From the NCBI GenBank assembly GCA_034190945.1, contig CM067223.1, positions 35,715,899 through 35,779,898 on the forward strand: 64,000 nucleotides of DNA, given 5' to 3'. The notes below the pieces were generated by a model. The model saw only the letters and a program-made list of their open reading frames with translations. It searched no databases and had not been told where the DNA came from. Numbering within the stretch: the stretch's first letter is position 1; the number at the start of each line of letters is the position of its first letter. This document shows, piece after piece, positions 23,501 to 35,340 of this stretch. A program made the translations under genes and the position numbers. This DNA comes from Octodonta nipae (Eukaryota; Arthropoda; Insecta; Coleoptera; Chrysomelidae).

Positions 23501-25530
23501 GAAAATATAGAAAAAGAATAAAAACTAGAGAGGAAAAAAGAGAGAGGGAGAAAAAGGGACAGATAGAGTTAACAATACGCTAAAATTTTCAATTGAATTG
23601 TACCTTAAATAAATCACATAAAAATGAAGATATGTCTGAAAATTGTGATTGATTGCATACGGTTTATAAACTGTTTTTATTTTAAGTCAGCTGAAGTCAG
23701 GTCTTTTTTAAATATGAATTATTTCTATAACATTATATTATAATGTATTGGGTTAGATTAACCGTTCATTGATGTTTGAGAACAATCATCAGGATCAATA
23801 AAAATATAAAGATATCAGACAATTCAATTTTAAATTTATTGAGTTCTAAAAACGTAACCGAAAATGTAATACGTCATAATTTAGTAAATGGTCTATAGAA
23901 AATGCACATTCAAAACTTTAAAACGATCTGCCGGGAGGTTTGTCCTTAAAATAATAAAAGGGTTAATAAATGTGTTACTTATAAATTTAATTTATGTCTG
24001 AACTGAAACATAAAATACTGTTTTAAAAAGTTTTTGCTTGTTGCTTAAGACCAATTATTATAAAAAGCGTGTAATAACATTATTGAGAAACGATACAAAA
24101 ACACCAACCAAGTGCATTTAGTACCGATATTTGAGTGGCTCAAAATCAAAAATTAATGTCTAACTTCAAACATTTAATCTATCTATGGTATTCCAAAATA
24201 TGATTCTGAATTTGAAGGCAAACTTCTTGAATTGCCGTGTATTTTTGTATGTGGACATCTACGTAAAAAATGTAAAACCAGTTATAAACAACTAACTTCC
24301 TTAAAACCAAGGCAGAAATTAGTTCACTAAATAGACTAGGCTTGCGCTAGTGCCCAAGAGATGGCAATACGCCACTATATTCTACAATTAAATTTATAAT
24401 TTTGAGTTAATATTAATTTTACAAGTTTTTACTAATCCTCAGTACGCTCTATGTTAGTCTTAAGAATATTAGCCTAATTTTACTAGCAGCAGTGGCCAGA
24501 GCACTAAAACTTTTGATGTCGAATATAATTTACAGTTGCTATGAATTTTTTCACAATAAAAAATATTTTCATGTTTATGTGTATATTTGATGCATAATCT
24601 AGCAAATTAAACACCTACTTACATATTTCTGTTTTCTTTTTGGGAATTACTGTACCTGTTTATATTCGCCAAAGACACTGATAAAGTGATGAAGATGCTT
24701 AGGAAGTGGTCGGTGTGTGTTAGTTTTAGTGAAAAAGCCGGAGGTCCAAGCCTGCCTTGCCTTGTTTATATAGTTTGTACATAACCCAACAATCCATAAT
24801 TAATATCATCGAAAGTTACTGAACCACGTTTTAGTTTATTTAAAGTGATGTTTTAAATATGTGTCTAATAATCTATTTAATCACCAACTACTTTGTGGTA
24901 CGCTAAAGAACATTGCTTTATTTCAATTCAAGGGACAGTTTTTTTGTTAATGTTTTTACCCGGACTTTTAAGTCATTGGACATTGGTGAAATATATAACT
25001 TTACATTTCATTACTTGTATATGGTATTAAGGGTCTTTACCCATAGCCACTCTTCACAGAGAAACCTTTAAAGAAGAAGAAGAAGAAGAAGAAGAAGAAG
25101 AAGAAGGTGTCATAATCCACATTTTTTTAGTTTTTATTCTATAACTTCGTTGTTATCGGCTCCGGAAAAAAAGCAATATTTGGATAGGATAACAGTTACT
25201 TGCAAGTTGATGCCATTAGAGTTTTGAAAATGAACATATTTTCTAAATAATTGGGATTTTTTGGAAGAAATGTAAATTTTTGTAAATAAAAAATTTGTAC
25301 AGAAAATGTATTCCAATTTTGTGCTAATTCTGAAAAGAGACGGTTTCTTTAATGCAGTTGCTCCTCCAAAAACCAGGGCAGTAAATAGCTGTTTGATTTT
25401 AAAAATCTAGAATAATGCATAAAACTGTTTGCATTTTTGGTGCGCATAAAGTTAGAATACTTTAGTGCTTTCTACAAAAGAAAACGTATTATCCTAATTT
25501 TTCATGAAATTCTTTCTTTCTTTCGGAGTA
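23501..25530. other. No gene recognised; GAA microsatellite
   Basis: It begins with a purine-rich stretch (23500-23580) and includes a run of GAA triplets at 25071-25105. No coding frame or element end was supported. Confidence 0.45.
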
Positions 25531-25718
25531 TCTATATATAAATAGGCAAAGACAAAAAGATTAGGTACCATTTTCTCCTCTGTCTCTCAACCGATTTTCT
25601 TAATTTTTGTTTTGTTTAGCAGCTACTGACGACCTTAAGTGCAGAAGGCTAATATTAATTTATAGTATTGGTTCACATTAAATAAAATATAATAAAAATG
25701 CATTATTTACGTCTATGA

Positions 25719-25871
25719 GGAAGATTCACAAAACGTCAACCGCATGGTAGCGCCACTGCACATAAGGGTACAATGGCATTCACAAATACAAAATTCTCAT
25801 GCATGGCGGCTATTGTAGCCTTGTATGCAGTGTCGCCACCATGCGGTTGACGTTCCGTGATTCTTCCTGAC
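25719..25871. repeat. Small foldback/MITE-like element, copy 1
   Basis: GAGGAAGATTCACAAAACGT at the left is the near reverse complement of the right end near 25871. Both arms contain GTCAACCGCATGGTAGCGCC-type sequence and a CACTGCAyA/TACAAGG block. A longer related copy lies at 46300-47065. Confidence 0.65.
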
Positions 25872-26105
25872 ACTGTCAACACCAAACAACTGAGAGTGCC
25901 GCCGCCAGACGGTTAAAACCCAAAACATTGAGTAATTACATATGGAGCCATCGTTAGATATATTCTTAGAACATGTTCTTCTGGAAGTGGCATGCAAGCG
26001 TTGTTATTCTTTAGTGGTAAAATTGTCATTGTAGTAGATTAGTATTGATTTTTCGGGCGCGTTGCGGTAACTTAAATATTCTGTTTTTAATGTGAATTTA
26101 ATTAT

Positions 26106-26339
26106 TTGATGAATATATTATTATCACAACCTTCCCGAAGGTGTTGTGTAAAAAATTGTCATACAGCGGACAATAGAGAACATAAAGAAAATAAGAACAG
26201 AGTATTTTATTTGGCACAAAACAGGTATACGGAACGACAAAAAACGATAGCAGCTCACCAATCATGTGGAGTGGAACTAACACAGTGGACCATATCACGT
26301 AGGAACCTGAGCTATTATTTAATAGGCACACTGAAATGA
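26106..26339 (+). pseudogene. Possible THAP zinc-finger fragment
   Basis: The 77-codon open frame contains RRCCVKNCHTADNREHK, then RVFYLAQNRYTERQKTIAA. This resembles the N-terminal half of an insect THAP domain: the C-x(3-4)-C pair followed by a basic, aromatic-rich stretch and an arginine/lysine-W/T-I-A segment. The second zinc pair (C-x2-H) is not visible, so the domain is incomplete and probably dead. THAP domains occur in P-element transposases and in host DNA-binding proteins. It lies inside Helitron candidate E, which would fit gene-fragment capture, but could equally be a P-element relic. Confidence 0.33.
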
Positions 26340-28153
26340 ACTGGTTTACGGTATCTCTCATTAATGTCAATTTTGTTTATATGGGATAAGTTTTTAAATT
26401 CATAGTTGAAATAATATAAACTGATACTTTTGTTTTAATTTATAAAGATTTTTGAAATTAAACAAAAGGTGAGATGTCCCAAGGAATGCAAATTTAGTGG
26501 TGCTATATATAAACTTCAGATCCACATTATAAGAACTAAATTTTATTTACATACCCCATCCATTTATATTCAAAAAATGTGAAGTAATAAAATTAAAACT
26601 CATGGTAATGGAATACTTTAATAACAATTCATACATATGCGAAGATTATGTCAAACTAAAGTTTTCATTAGTGCGTTAACAATTAAATGAAAAGAAATTA
26701 TTGTACATGACAATATTAATGTTCGTACAATACCATGTAAATTAAGGTTAGAGCCAATTCAATGGTATATGTTCAAATTTTGTGTCTAAAGAACAAAAAC
26801 AAAAGCAAGACAATACATTTATACTGTAATTAATAGAATTAGCAGAAACCCATGGTTACGAACATGTAATTTGAAAAAACGAATGTTATATATTAATACA
26901 ACAGTTAAATTGAAAGTAATCCAGTTTAAGAAAATTACATTTGTGGGCAATTATCAGTTCAATTGGTTGACAAATTTGCAGTCACAAAATTGAAAATTAA
27001 TGCCATGGACATTAGATTTCCTGACATTATAGATTTGTTAAAAAGTGTTTTCTTATCAGGATAATACACATTACAAAAGCATTTGAATCAAACATCTTTT
27101 AAAATGGGATGAGCAAAACATGTATTTACAAAATCTAAAATGAATCATTTAGACATTTGTATGCATACATGTAATAAGCAATTGCCCAAATTTTCAAGGC
27201 ATTCAAAAATGTAAATGTAAAAGACAGACTAGCTATAAATTCAGTATTTTGATTTATATTTGATTACTGATATTTGAAAGAAATGTTTTTACTGTCGACA
27301 ATTCATTGTTTATTAAATTACATTGGAATGTACTTAATATATAGAAATCTGTTTTTATGATATTTATTTGTATTGTTTCTCAGGGTGATACTCTGTTTTC
27401 TCAGAATATAGTAGGTATTGTTAAGTTTTGGTTTTATGGAAATTTGCATAAATTATTATACGTGGTTATGTTCTGAATTTAATTTATGAATATATTTTTA
27501 GAGTATATTTATATTTATAATTTTATTTCCTGATCTTTCACCAAAATCAAATCACAAAGTTTTGAAAATATTACAATCGAATCACTCAATTGAAATAATT
27601 TCATAACCTAACAATTGGTTTAATAAAAATACTGAAAATGGAATAGGACATGTGCCAAATTTGAATTCCCCGCTTTTTATCACGTTAGTAACTCCCAAAA
27701 AACATGGTGCATGGTCGTACTGTTTCTGATGTTCTGTAGGGAATCGAACACTCTGTCTTATTTTCTTTATGATAGAGAATGTATTATATATTTAAGTTCT
27801 CCTAAGGTCCTCTCTTTTCTTTAATATTCCTGAACTTGATTGAAACCGCAAATGACGAAAACTTTTAGGTTGCAAAGAACGATCTTCCAATTAATATATC
27901 GAATATTTTGCCAGGAGCGGTTCCAGAAAAAAACATTTGGGCGGTCATTTATTTGTCAAAAATATTTCGAATACCGATAGTTGATTACATTTTTATTATT
28001 ATTTTTTATTTCAATAGATTTGTCAATATAAGTGAAGAATTTTGGTCATTAGATCTACTTCTTCGATTTCTCCACAACTCTATTTCTTATAAACATATAC
28101 TTGTTACAATTTCATGAAATAGGGTCGAAATTTGACCACCGGGCAACAACTAG

Positions 28154-28461
28154 TATACTTAGTTTATTAACTGAGATTTGTTTGTAGAATAAAAAAAATC
28201 TAATGTACTCGATTTTTGTTAGTAAAAATATCGTAGGTTAGCTAAATAAATCGTATCGTGTAATCTGTATCCTAGGAATCACAGAGAAGTGACGTTACAC
28301 ATAGTCTCTTTTGCTATTTTTTCTGAAACGACTAGATTATGTGGAAGATCGATAGCAGCTAAAATTTTCAAAAATATTTTGAATAACTATTTTTGATTAT
28401 TCTGTTACAGGCAAAACAATCAAAAACGTCTGCAACAACATTTCCGAATTTACTTACATAT
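28154..28461. other. Spacer; diverged direct repeat
   Basis: 28230-28330 resembles 29055-29160 (GGAATCACAGAGAAGTGAC versus GAAATCACAAGGAAATGAC and flanks), an old direct repeat of unknown origin. Confidence 0.4.
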
Positions 28462-28834
28462 TGTTACGAGAATTCATCCGATAGCTGGTACAATCGGCCA
28501 TCATCCAATTCGTGGAAGCAACATTCCTCCGATATTTCTGGGAAGCCGAAATATTCTTTGTCTATCGACCCAAAGCTGACCGCTAGTTTTAATGTGAATT
28601 CGTCGAATTTTGTCGAAGATTCGAGAACATATTTCCCGATGGCTAATTGACTTGCTAGATATTTCCGAGAAAAATATATAAAATCGGACAGCTGGCGATG
28701 GATTCATTCGGTATTCGACTGCGGTATTGTTAAGTTAGGATAAATTGTAAACAGTTTTGTGAATATAAATTGTGTTAACGTAAAATAAATTAGAGTGAAC
28801 TGAACCCGAAAAGTGTGAAAATAAAAATAGAACA
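28462..28834. repeat. Solo LTR (373 bp)
   Basis: It starts TGTTACGAGAA and ends TAGAACA, with the short inverted ends TGTT/AACA. Exact 4-bp flanks ATAT lie at 28458-28461 and 28835-28838. A TATA-like ATATATAAAATCGG sits near 28670 and an AATAAA-type signal near 28785, as expected for promoter and polyadenylation inside an LTR. The open frame at 28393-28650 is therefore incidental. A possible alternative is a longer LTR reaching the GGTGCAGGGGGGCGACG sequence near 28877. Confidence 0.58.
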
Positions 28835-30920
28835 ATATTAATGTAATGTAAAGTTAATGTGACTTGTACGATTTGGTGCAGGGGGGCGACGTCATCACAG
28901 TTAGTGACCTAGTTTCTCGAAACGCTACATAAATAATTACTGGAGAATTCAAAGAGTTGTGGAAGGCAAATGATGGGTTAAAAACAATACATTGGCTTGC
29001 GTTCTACGGACTGCAAAATCTTGATAAGATTGTAACCCATTTGCTTTTATAGTTTTTAGTTAACCTAAAAATTTTGTTCGTTCGATTTCTATTCTAGAAA
29101 TCACAAGGAAATGACATTATTGGGTCTCTGTGTTCTAGTTTTTATTGTAACTTCTTGATGCCGATACCGATTACATATTAGAAAAAGTTATATCAATGAA
29201 ATACATAAATAACTGTTCGAGCTTTAATTAGTTCAGAGAAGCGTATTTGTTGAAAGGTCGTGTCTAGAAACAATACTTAGTCTTGCGTTTATAGACCAAA
29301 AAGACTCGAAAATAGTGTCATTGATCAATATTTAAATAAGTTGCTTTCATGTACTCAATATGTCCACTCACATTTGAGTTGCTAAACAGGCGGAAAATAT
29401 TTCAGTAAAAGTTAATTCAAAGAAGCTTACAATAATTATATAATGGTTTGTTTGTGTTATTGCATAACTATATGAATGTTTCATATTAGATACTAAGTAG
29501 CAGATTGCAGTTCCTACAAATATATGTAGGAGTTCAGTTATAAGTTTATTCTTAACAAATATAGTGAAAACAGGCGCACCCACCTTATTTAGAATAGTAC
29601 ATTAAATCTATTTTTTACATTTAAGAAAGACTGATACATGCAGGATACACTTTTAGAGCTATATAACTTAGAAACTTTATTGGTTTTATCTATTTGCGAT
29701 TAAGTTATCTTTTTCAATAATACAATATTGTTTAGCATTCCAAATAATACCTACAATGACGTATTAAGATAAAATTTCAAATGTTTTGGATATTTGAAAT
29801 CTACTTAAAAAAAGTCGCATTTAAAACATTTGAAATAGAAGAAAAATTGCTGCTGAAAAACCATTAAAATTATGGACAACATTGTATTAGTAACCTAAAA
29901 CGTAAAAGATAAATTATGCTACTTAAAGTGCAAAATCAATAATCTTGTTTAGAAATTAAAGTTTACCGGAAAAGGAAAATACAGAAAAGTTTGTTTGTAA
30001 AATTATAGTTATCGTGGAGAGTATCACCTAGGCATAACGTTCTAAAAAAAAAATCCAATAGAGCAACACAAAGTAACTGGGAAAGCCATAGTTAATTTAC
30101 TGACATAAAGTTTATTAAAGGCAAATTAACAAATTTCCCCAAAATTGTTGGACATTAAAACTCTTATTGAGACCCAACCCTGGAAATGTATATTGCATAT
30201 GAATTAGCATTTTGGACAAGTCCTTGTAATTTCCTGGTAGTTGGAAGTTTGTAACTTCATTTGCTGACAACTTAAACTAGATTACGTAGCAAATGTCGAA
30301 TTTATTTCTTTTAAGATTTTCATTATTTGTAACAAAATATGTTTAAGAAAAACTTAAAAACCGTATGGTGCATGATCTCTATTGTTATAAAAATTTAATT
30401 GGTAGCCATTTGCAAAAGTACAGCTATAATAAAAAAATAGTAGAAATAACCCTATTATTATAGAATGAATGCTTGAAATATATTTTACTCACCGTTGGTG
30501 GCAACTGTACGAGAAGTAAGTAAGCAAGACCGGAGAACACCTACCCAGTGTCAGCTTTGCGCAAGACAAGGTGGCCCTAGCGCAAGATGAAGAAGACACT
30601 TGAGTTCTGAGTGACAGAAACTCTGTGAAAAATATTCATACAAAGGGCTAGAGGTTAACGTCAATTAAACGGAAAACAGAAGACATATTTATGTAAAAAA
30701 AAAACAAAAAAATGTATTAGGCTTTATATTATCCAAAGAGGACACCGTCGTTGGAAACACGAGACAAATTGAAAAGTCAAATGTTAACAACATGAATCCA
30801 ACAGCTAAACGGAATAAATATACAACAAAGAGAAGAAGAAAAAATAAACTATGTTGTTTGATAAAAGGTTTCATGACATTCAGCGTTAAATATTGGGTCC
30901 TAAATAAATAAGAACGAGAT

Positions 30921-30923
<3 letters not shown>
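28835..30923. other. No gene recognised
   Basis: AT-rich sequence. A moderate-GC patch at 30490-30620 has no clear coding frame. 28960-29040 and 29245-29310 share phrases around TTGGCTTGCGTTC/TTAGTCTTGCGTT, an old duplication. Confidence 0.4.

Positions 30924-30968
<45 letters not shown>
30924..30968. repeat. AT dinucleotide microsatellite
   Basis: About 22 uninterrupted AT units. Antisense reading gives an artefactual IYIYIY open frame. Confidence 0.97.
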
Positions 30969-30971
<3 letters not shown>

Positions 30972-31215
30972 TAGGCTGACAAGGTTGAACAACGTACGTA
31001 ATGGAATAAGGAGGAGAATGCCAGTAACGGAAGATATCAATTAAATAGAGAAAAACGTATCCAATGTTATGTCCGTGTCAAAAGAGCTATATCAGACAGA
31101 TAAACTTTGAAAATATACGATACGAGTCCTATAGGAAGGAGGAGGGGAAATTTATTTAAAGTCGAAGTGGAGAATAACATTAAAATGAATTAGACTGGGA
31201 CTGCAACAATAGAGA
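30969..31215 (+). pseudogene. Non-LTR retrotransposon C-terminal fragment
   Basis: With frame changes, the translation retains the order typical of the tail of insect LINE ORF2. It has ADKVEQRT, then IRRRMPVTEDIN, then a lysine-rich segment ending QCYVRV (for QWYGHV), then SPIGRRR, then a K-W-E/NNIK segment. Several stops and frameshifts interrupt it. It begins immediately after the AT microsatellite. It is too short to assign to a clade. Confidence 0.5.
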
Positions 31216-32214
31216 ACATTGAAGAGTCTTGTTAAGAAAAATAACTTGTTCAGATATTTTCGAACGCAATAACCACTAATGTCGTTTGTACTCCATACCG
31301 GAAAGAGGATCATATTTGTTTTTAACTGTGTGTAGTCCGATGAATATTTTTCAGAGTACGTTACATCCAAGATTCTAGACGGTAAAAATCTACTAGAAAT
31401 CGAGAACTAATCCTGTAATTTATTCACATATTTCATGTGTACCAAATTTATAGCCTGGAACAAATTTTATTTCAATCATTGAAATGCTATGGTTCATAGG
31501 CTGAAAGGGACATTTTGAGAATTACCAAAATTTGTAAACTAATGCTACCAAACGCTTTGTTTGAAGAGAATACAGTACCCTCGTATATGTAAGGTTAATG
31601 ATATTGGACAATGAAATCGAAAGTGAAGATGAATCAAGGTAACTAGAATGTAACCTTGAAACTACTTTCATCTGCTTGTCTTGCCAATGTGTGAATTCTT
31701 CGGACATCGTCGTAGCTTGGAACTGATACCCCACAATTACTATGACATAATTTCTAATATAACGAAACTCACTCTTTTGTTGCGAGTTTCAGCAGGTGTT
31801 AAAACACCTCGGTGATGTAAAAAATTAATGATGTCGTTGACAGTTTGAAATATTAGAAACAGTATTATTTTAGTATTTAAAAGCTGAACAAAAGAAAGTA
31901 TTTTTATAAAGAATTATAATTCTAAGCGGAATATAGAGTAAGTATGTAAAAATATGATACATAAACCAAAAATTAAGATAGCGACAAGGGAAAGAAGTGA
32001 AAAGATTTAGTAATCACAAAAGAAGTGTTTTATCAATAATAATACCTAAAATCTTACAAATCAACTCTAAAAAATATCGAAAAAAGACTTAATGAAGGGT
32101 CACTAGGTACATATTCCAGAGATAAATGAAGAAGAATATTTGCTGTCAATGAAGGTAATGAAAAATAAAAACATAAAATAAAAAACTGTATTCAAGACAT
32201 GTCTATTTGAACCC
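31216..32214. other. No gene recognised
   Basis: AT-rich sequence with no supported feature; several short frames lack family motifs. Confidence 0.4.
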
Positions 32215-32602
32215 TCACAAAATAGCAGATAATGCAGATCTCGAAAATTGCAGGCCAGTACGGTTATTAATTCACACTTTCAAACTGCACACAAACATTT
32301 TAACAAGGAATAATAACTAGACCTGACCACTTGCTCTGAAACGTATAGACATGGTTTCACACAAAATATCGTACTAACACTAAAACGATCTTAACCAATA
32401 AATGTTTTTACAGTAGGTTATGTCAAATACAACAGGTCACGTATGTCAGAATCTGTTTATTTTAAGAACGTCATAGACAAAATCTACAAACGCTGTCTAA
32501 CGCCCTAGTTGAAATATGGACGGTTGAGTAACAGAAGACACACTCTGTGTAAGAACAAGTGTCCACAAAATGGTTTCAATTTGGGGGAGCCACTGGGACG
32601 AC
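32215..32602 (+). pseudogene. Possible LINE reverse-transcriptase fragment
   Basis: The frame around 32240-32310 reads ENCRPVRLLIHTFKLHTNIL, resembling the NYRPISLL-S-LYKL-TRIL block at the start of a LINE RT domain. The remainder is degenerate. An RTE-type LINE tail lies downstream on the same strand at 34340-35340, so the two may be parts of one old element separated by the 32603-34190 repeats. The match is weak. Confidence 0.33.
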
Positions 32603-34190
32603 CGGGTAATTTGTTCGCAGACATCAGTTTTCTATGAACAAACCTACGTGAATAAAATTAGGTTAATATGAAGAATTCACATCCAGAAAAATGCAAATTT
32701 AACGATCACAGTTAAACAATCAGCTTTGTATTTAACATTAATAAAATGTTAATTATGAAATACCTTGTACATAGATTAAAATAATTACAAAAATGGAGAC
32801 AACCGTTTACAAAGAGAAATTGACAAACAGATTTACTAGGTTATATTTACGAATAATTAAATCATTCTCACTTTTTCAGCCACTTCAATCCTAATTTCTA
32901 AATGTAGGATTTGTGCATTTCAAACTGCTATCGTCATAACATGCCCTGTTGTCACACTTGCGCCATTCTGGCCATTTCTTGAACTCTACACTCCATAAGT
33001 TGAATGAATCGTTATATTATAGCTGGTACCGGGTAATTTGTTCGTAGAAATCAGTTTTGTACGAACAAACCTACGTGAATAAAATTAGGTTAATATGAAG
33101 AATTCACATCCAGAAAAATGCAAATTTAACCATCACAGCTCAACAACCAGATTTATATTTAACAGTAATAAAGTGTTAAGTTAGTGAAATACCTTGTACA
33201 TAGATAAAAATGACGTACAAGCAAAATTTAATTTGCACATTTTTTTAGGATTCAATATCCTACACAAATTAAACCCTTTAGGAGCCATTATTACATAATT
33301 ACTAACCTGATTATGTCATTCTCCACCAACTCGAGAACTTCAACAAACTTCTGAAGATATTTTCCCAGGCGTACATTTGGAAATATCTAAAATACAACTA
33401 CAGTAGAAAGATGCGAAAAATAATCATTTTATAGTAGGTAATGGAGCTTTTTGTCCAACTAGACAAGAAAAAATATATGGAAAACCAGTGTGTGAAAATG
33501 TTAGAATCCTTGAAAAAGAAATTATTCTAGTCTAAAATACAAGTGAAATTTGTTCTATAATGATAACAGAAGAGACAATTTAAATATACCAGTTTGTTCA
33601 GTGATGAAAAGAATTGTTAATTACCTTTTATCCAGAGCGAGGTAAACATGGAAGTAAAAACACCAACTTTGTAAAGGGACACTTTTCATAATAAATATGT
33701 AATATAAACACAAGAATGTAAATATAAAGAATTTTTATTTACATCAATTCACCAACATCTATTTGTTAACAAGTATAAAAATGTCAAAAATATAAAAATT
33801 TTTTCCATCCATTAACTATTCTAAAAAGTTTTATAATAACATAACAACTATAAAATCAATGAGTATTTCAAAAAGTTAAAACTGGTGCACACACTTATCA
33901 ATTTATATCACAATTAACACACTATAAACTCATATCACTTGCAGAGATTACAAAAAACGGAGATAACCATTTACAAAGAGAAGTTCACATATCAGATTTT
34001 CTAGGTTATATTTACTATGTAAACGAATTATTACATCATTCTCACTTTTTTAGCCACTTCACTTCTAAATGTAGGATTTGTGCATTTCAATCCGTTGGCA
34101 ATTCCTAACTTCCTAACATACCCTGTAGTCACACTTGCGCTATTCTGGTCAATTCTTGAACTCCTTATTTAAAAATCTCCGCTGGACACT
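32603..34190. repeat. Interrupted direct duplication of about 400 bp
   Basis: The first copy runs 32604-33000. Its left half recurs at 33031-33215 (GGGTAATTTGTTCG onward, offset 427). Its right half recurs at 33945-34190 (AAACGGAGATAACC, AATGTAGGATTTGTGCATTT). About 730 nt of AT-rich sequence (33216-33944) separates the two halves of the second copy, so something inserted there after the duplication. No coding content was recognised. Confidence 0.75.
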
Positions 34191-34339
34191 TTTTGAATTT
34201 TATTCCCATATAAGTTTGTCCTCCTTCATTCAACCCTCCATAATTACAGCTCTCAAATACACAGAACAAAAAAAACGAACTTAAAAATGGCTAACTGGAA
34301 ATACATTAAAAGGTACAAAATAGATAGAGGGCTCAGAAA

Positions 34340-35340
34340 ATGAGGTGCGCTCCTATACTGTTCCTTCATTGTGTTACTTCAAAGAATTCTGCACAAAGTA
34401 TATTTGGAAAATATAGGAATCAACATCGATGGCGATTTAAGCAATCTTTGCTAATATTTTAATAATTTTTCTAATAAGCGACCATATCACAACAAAATTT
34501 TTCAAAAATCCAGTACAGAAATATAAAACAACTAAGCCTATATAAATATCTGGGACACAAGATACGCATTAGATAGGACAAACAAATACACGGATATCCA
34601 ACTTAAAATAGGATTTACCAGACCAGGATTTGCTTTATTCCAGTATGTTTAAAAAGAATCGTAATATCACATGGTTCAGATATGCCAACGATGACTAAAA
34701 CCAAACTTAAGGAGTCTTCCAATATAAAATTGAAAGATCCATTTTGAGAGTCCCCATTAGGGGCAACAACAGACCTAATAAAGGATTACGGGACGTAATC
34801 TAAACTGTTCAATATGGTCCTAATAATCGACTATAACAGGTTTGGGTCTAAATTTTTCAAAAACACAATACACAAACATGGAAAAATTAAGACTATTTAT
34901 ATATAAGGGACACAAGATCCGCATTAGATAGGACAATCAAACACACGAATATTTAACTTAAAACAAGATTTACCAGACCAGGTTTTGCTTCAATCCAGTA
35001 GTCCAGTATGTTTAAAAGGAATCTTAATATCACATGGTTCAGATACGCCAATGATGACTAAAACCAAACTTAAGGAGTCATTCAATATAAAATGGAAAGA
35101 TCCATTTTGAGAATCACCATTAAGGGCAAAACAGACGCAACAAAGGGGTACAGGACGTAATCGAAACATTTCAAAAATGGGATTAGGTTAGCCACGTGGC
35201 TAAAATGGCGATTTACAAAAAGTGTTATACAATAGCGGACAGAAGCAGGGATTTTCCGTTCTCAAGAATTAGGTTCTATTTGCCCAGACTCGGAAAGGAT
35301 GGTTAGTGCACAGGAGGACAGGGTAGGCTATTGGTGATAA
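34340..35340 (+). pseudogene. RTE-type LINE ORF2 tail, degenerate
   Basis: Several short blocks of the RT C-terminal half can be read in varying frames and in the correct order. These are GINIDGD (around 34410), a damaged FADD-like segment followed by LISDHI, YLGHKIRIRLDKQ (around 34545), PVCLKR, a K-L-x-R-SIL-V-RG segment, and finally ATWLKWRFTKSVIQ near 35190-35230, standing for the KW-WAGHVAR-W-K-I-W region. Many stops and frameshifts make it non-functional. A 355-nt internal duplication repeats the middle blocks. Confidence 0.55.
34497..35165. repeat. Diverged tandem duplication, period about 355 nt
   Basis: TTTTTCAAAAATCCAGTACA at 34497 recurs in changed form at 34852. GGACACAAGATACGCATTAG (34553) recurs at 34908, and the copies can be followed to about 35165. 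The differences show it is older than the other tandem duplications in the window. Confidence 0.8.

Larger units (their letters stand above)
25531..28153 (+). mobile_element. Possible second Helitron type (candidate E)
   Basis: TCTATATATAAATAGGCAAA at 25531 is preceded by A and resembles a Helitron 5' end. CACCGGGCAACAACTAG ends at 28153 and is followed by T, resembling a Helitron 3' end. The 2.6 kb between is AT-rich and contains a small foldback element (25719-25871) and a THAP-like coding fragment (26106-26339). No Rep/helicase is visible. The two ends are each plausible but have not been shown to belong together. Confidence 0.42.

Noticed and set aside
28393..28650. 85-codon plus-strand frame
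   Set aside because: It lies within the solo LTR 28462-28834 and shows no family resemblance.
30689..30982. Minus-strand frame of 97 codons with IYIYIY
   Set aside because: It reads through the AT microsatellite; no domain and no coding signal outside it.
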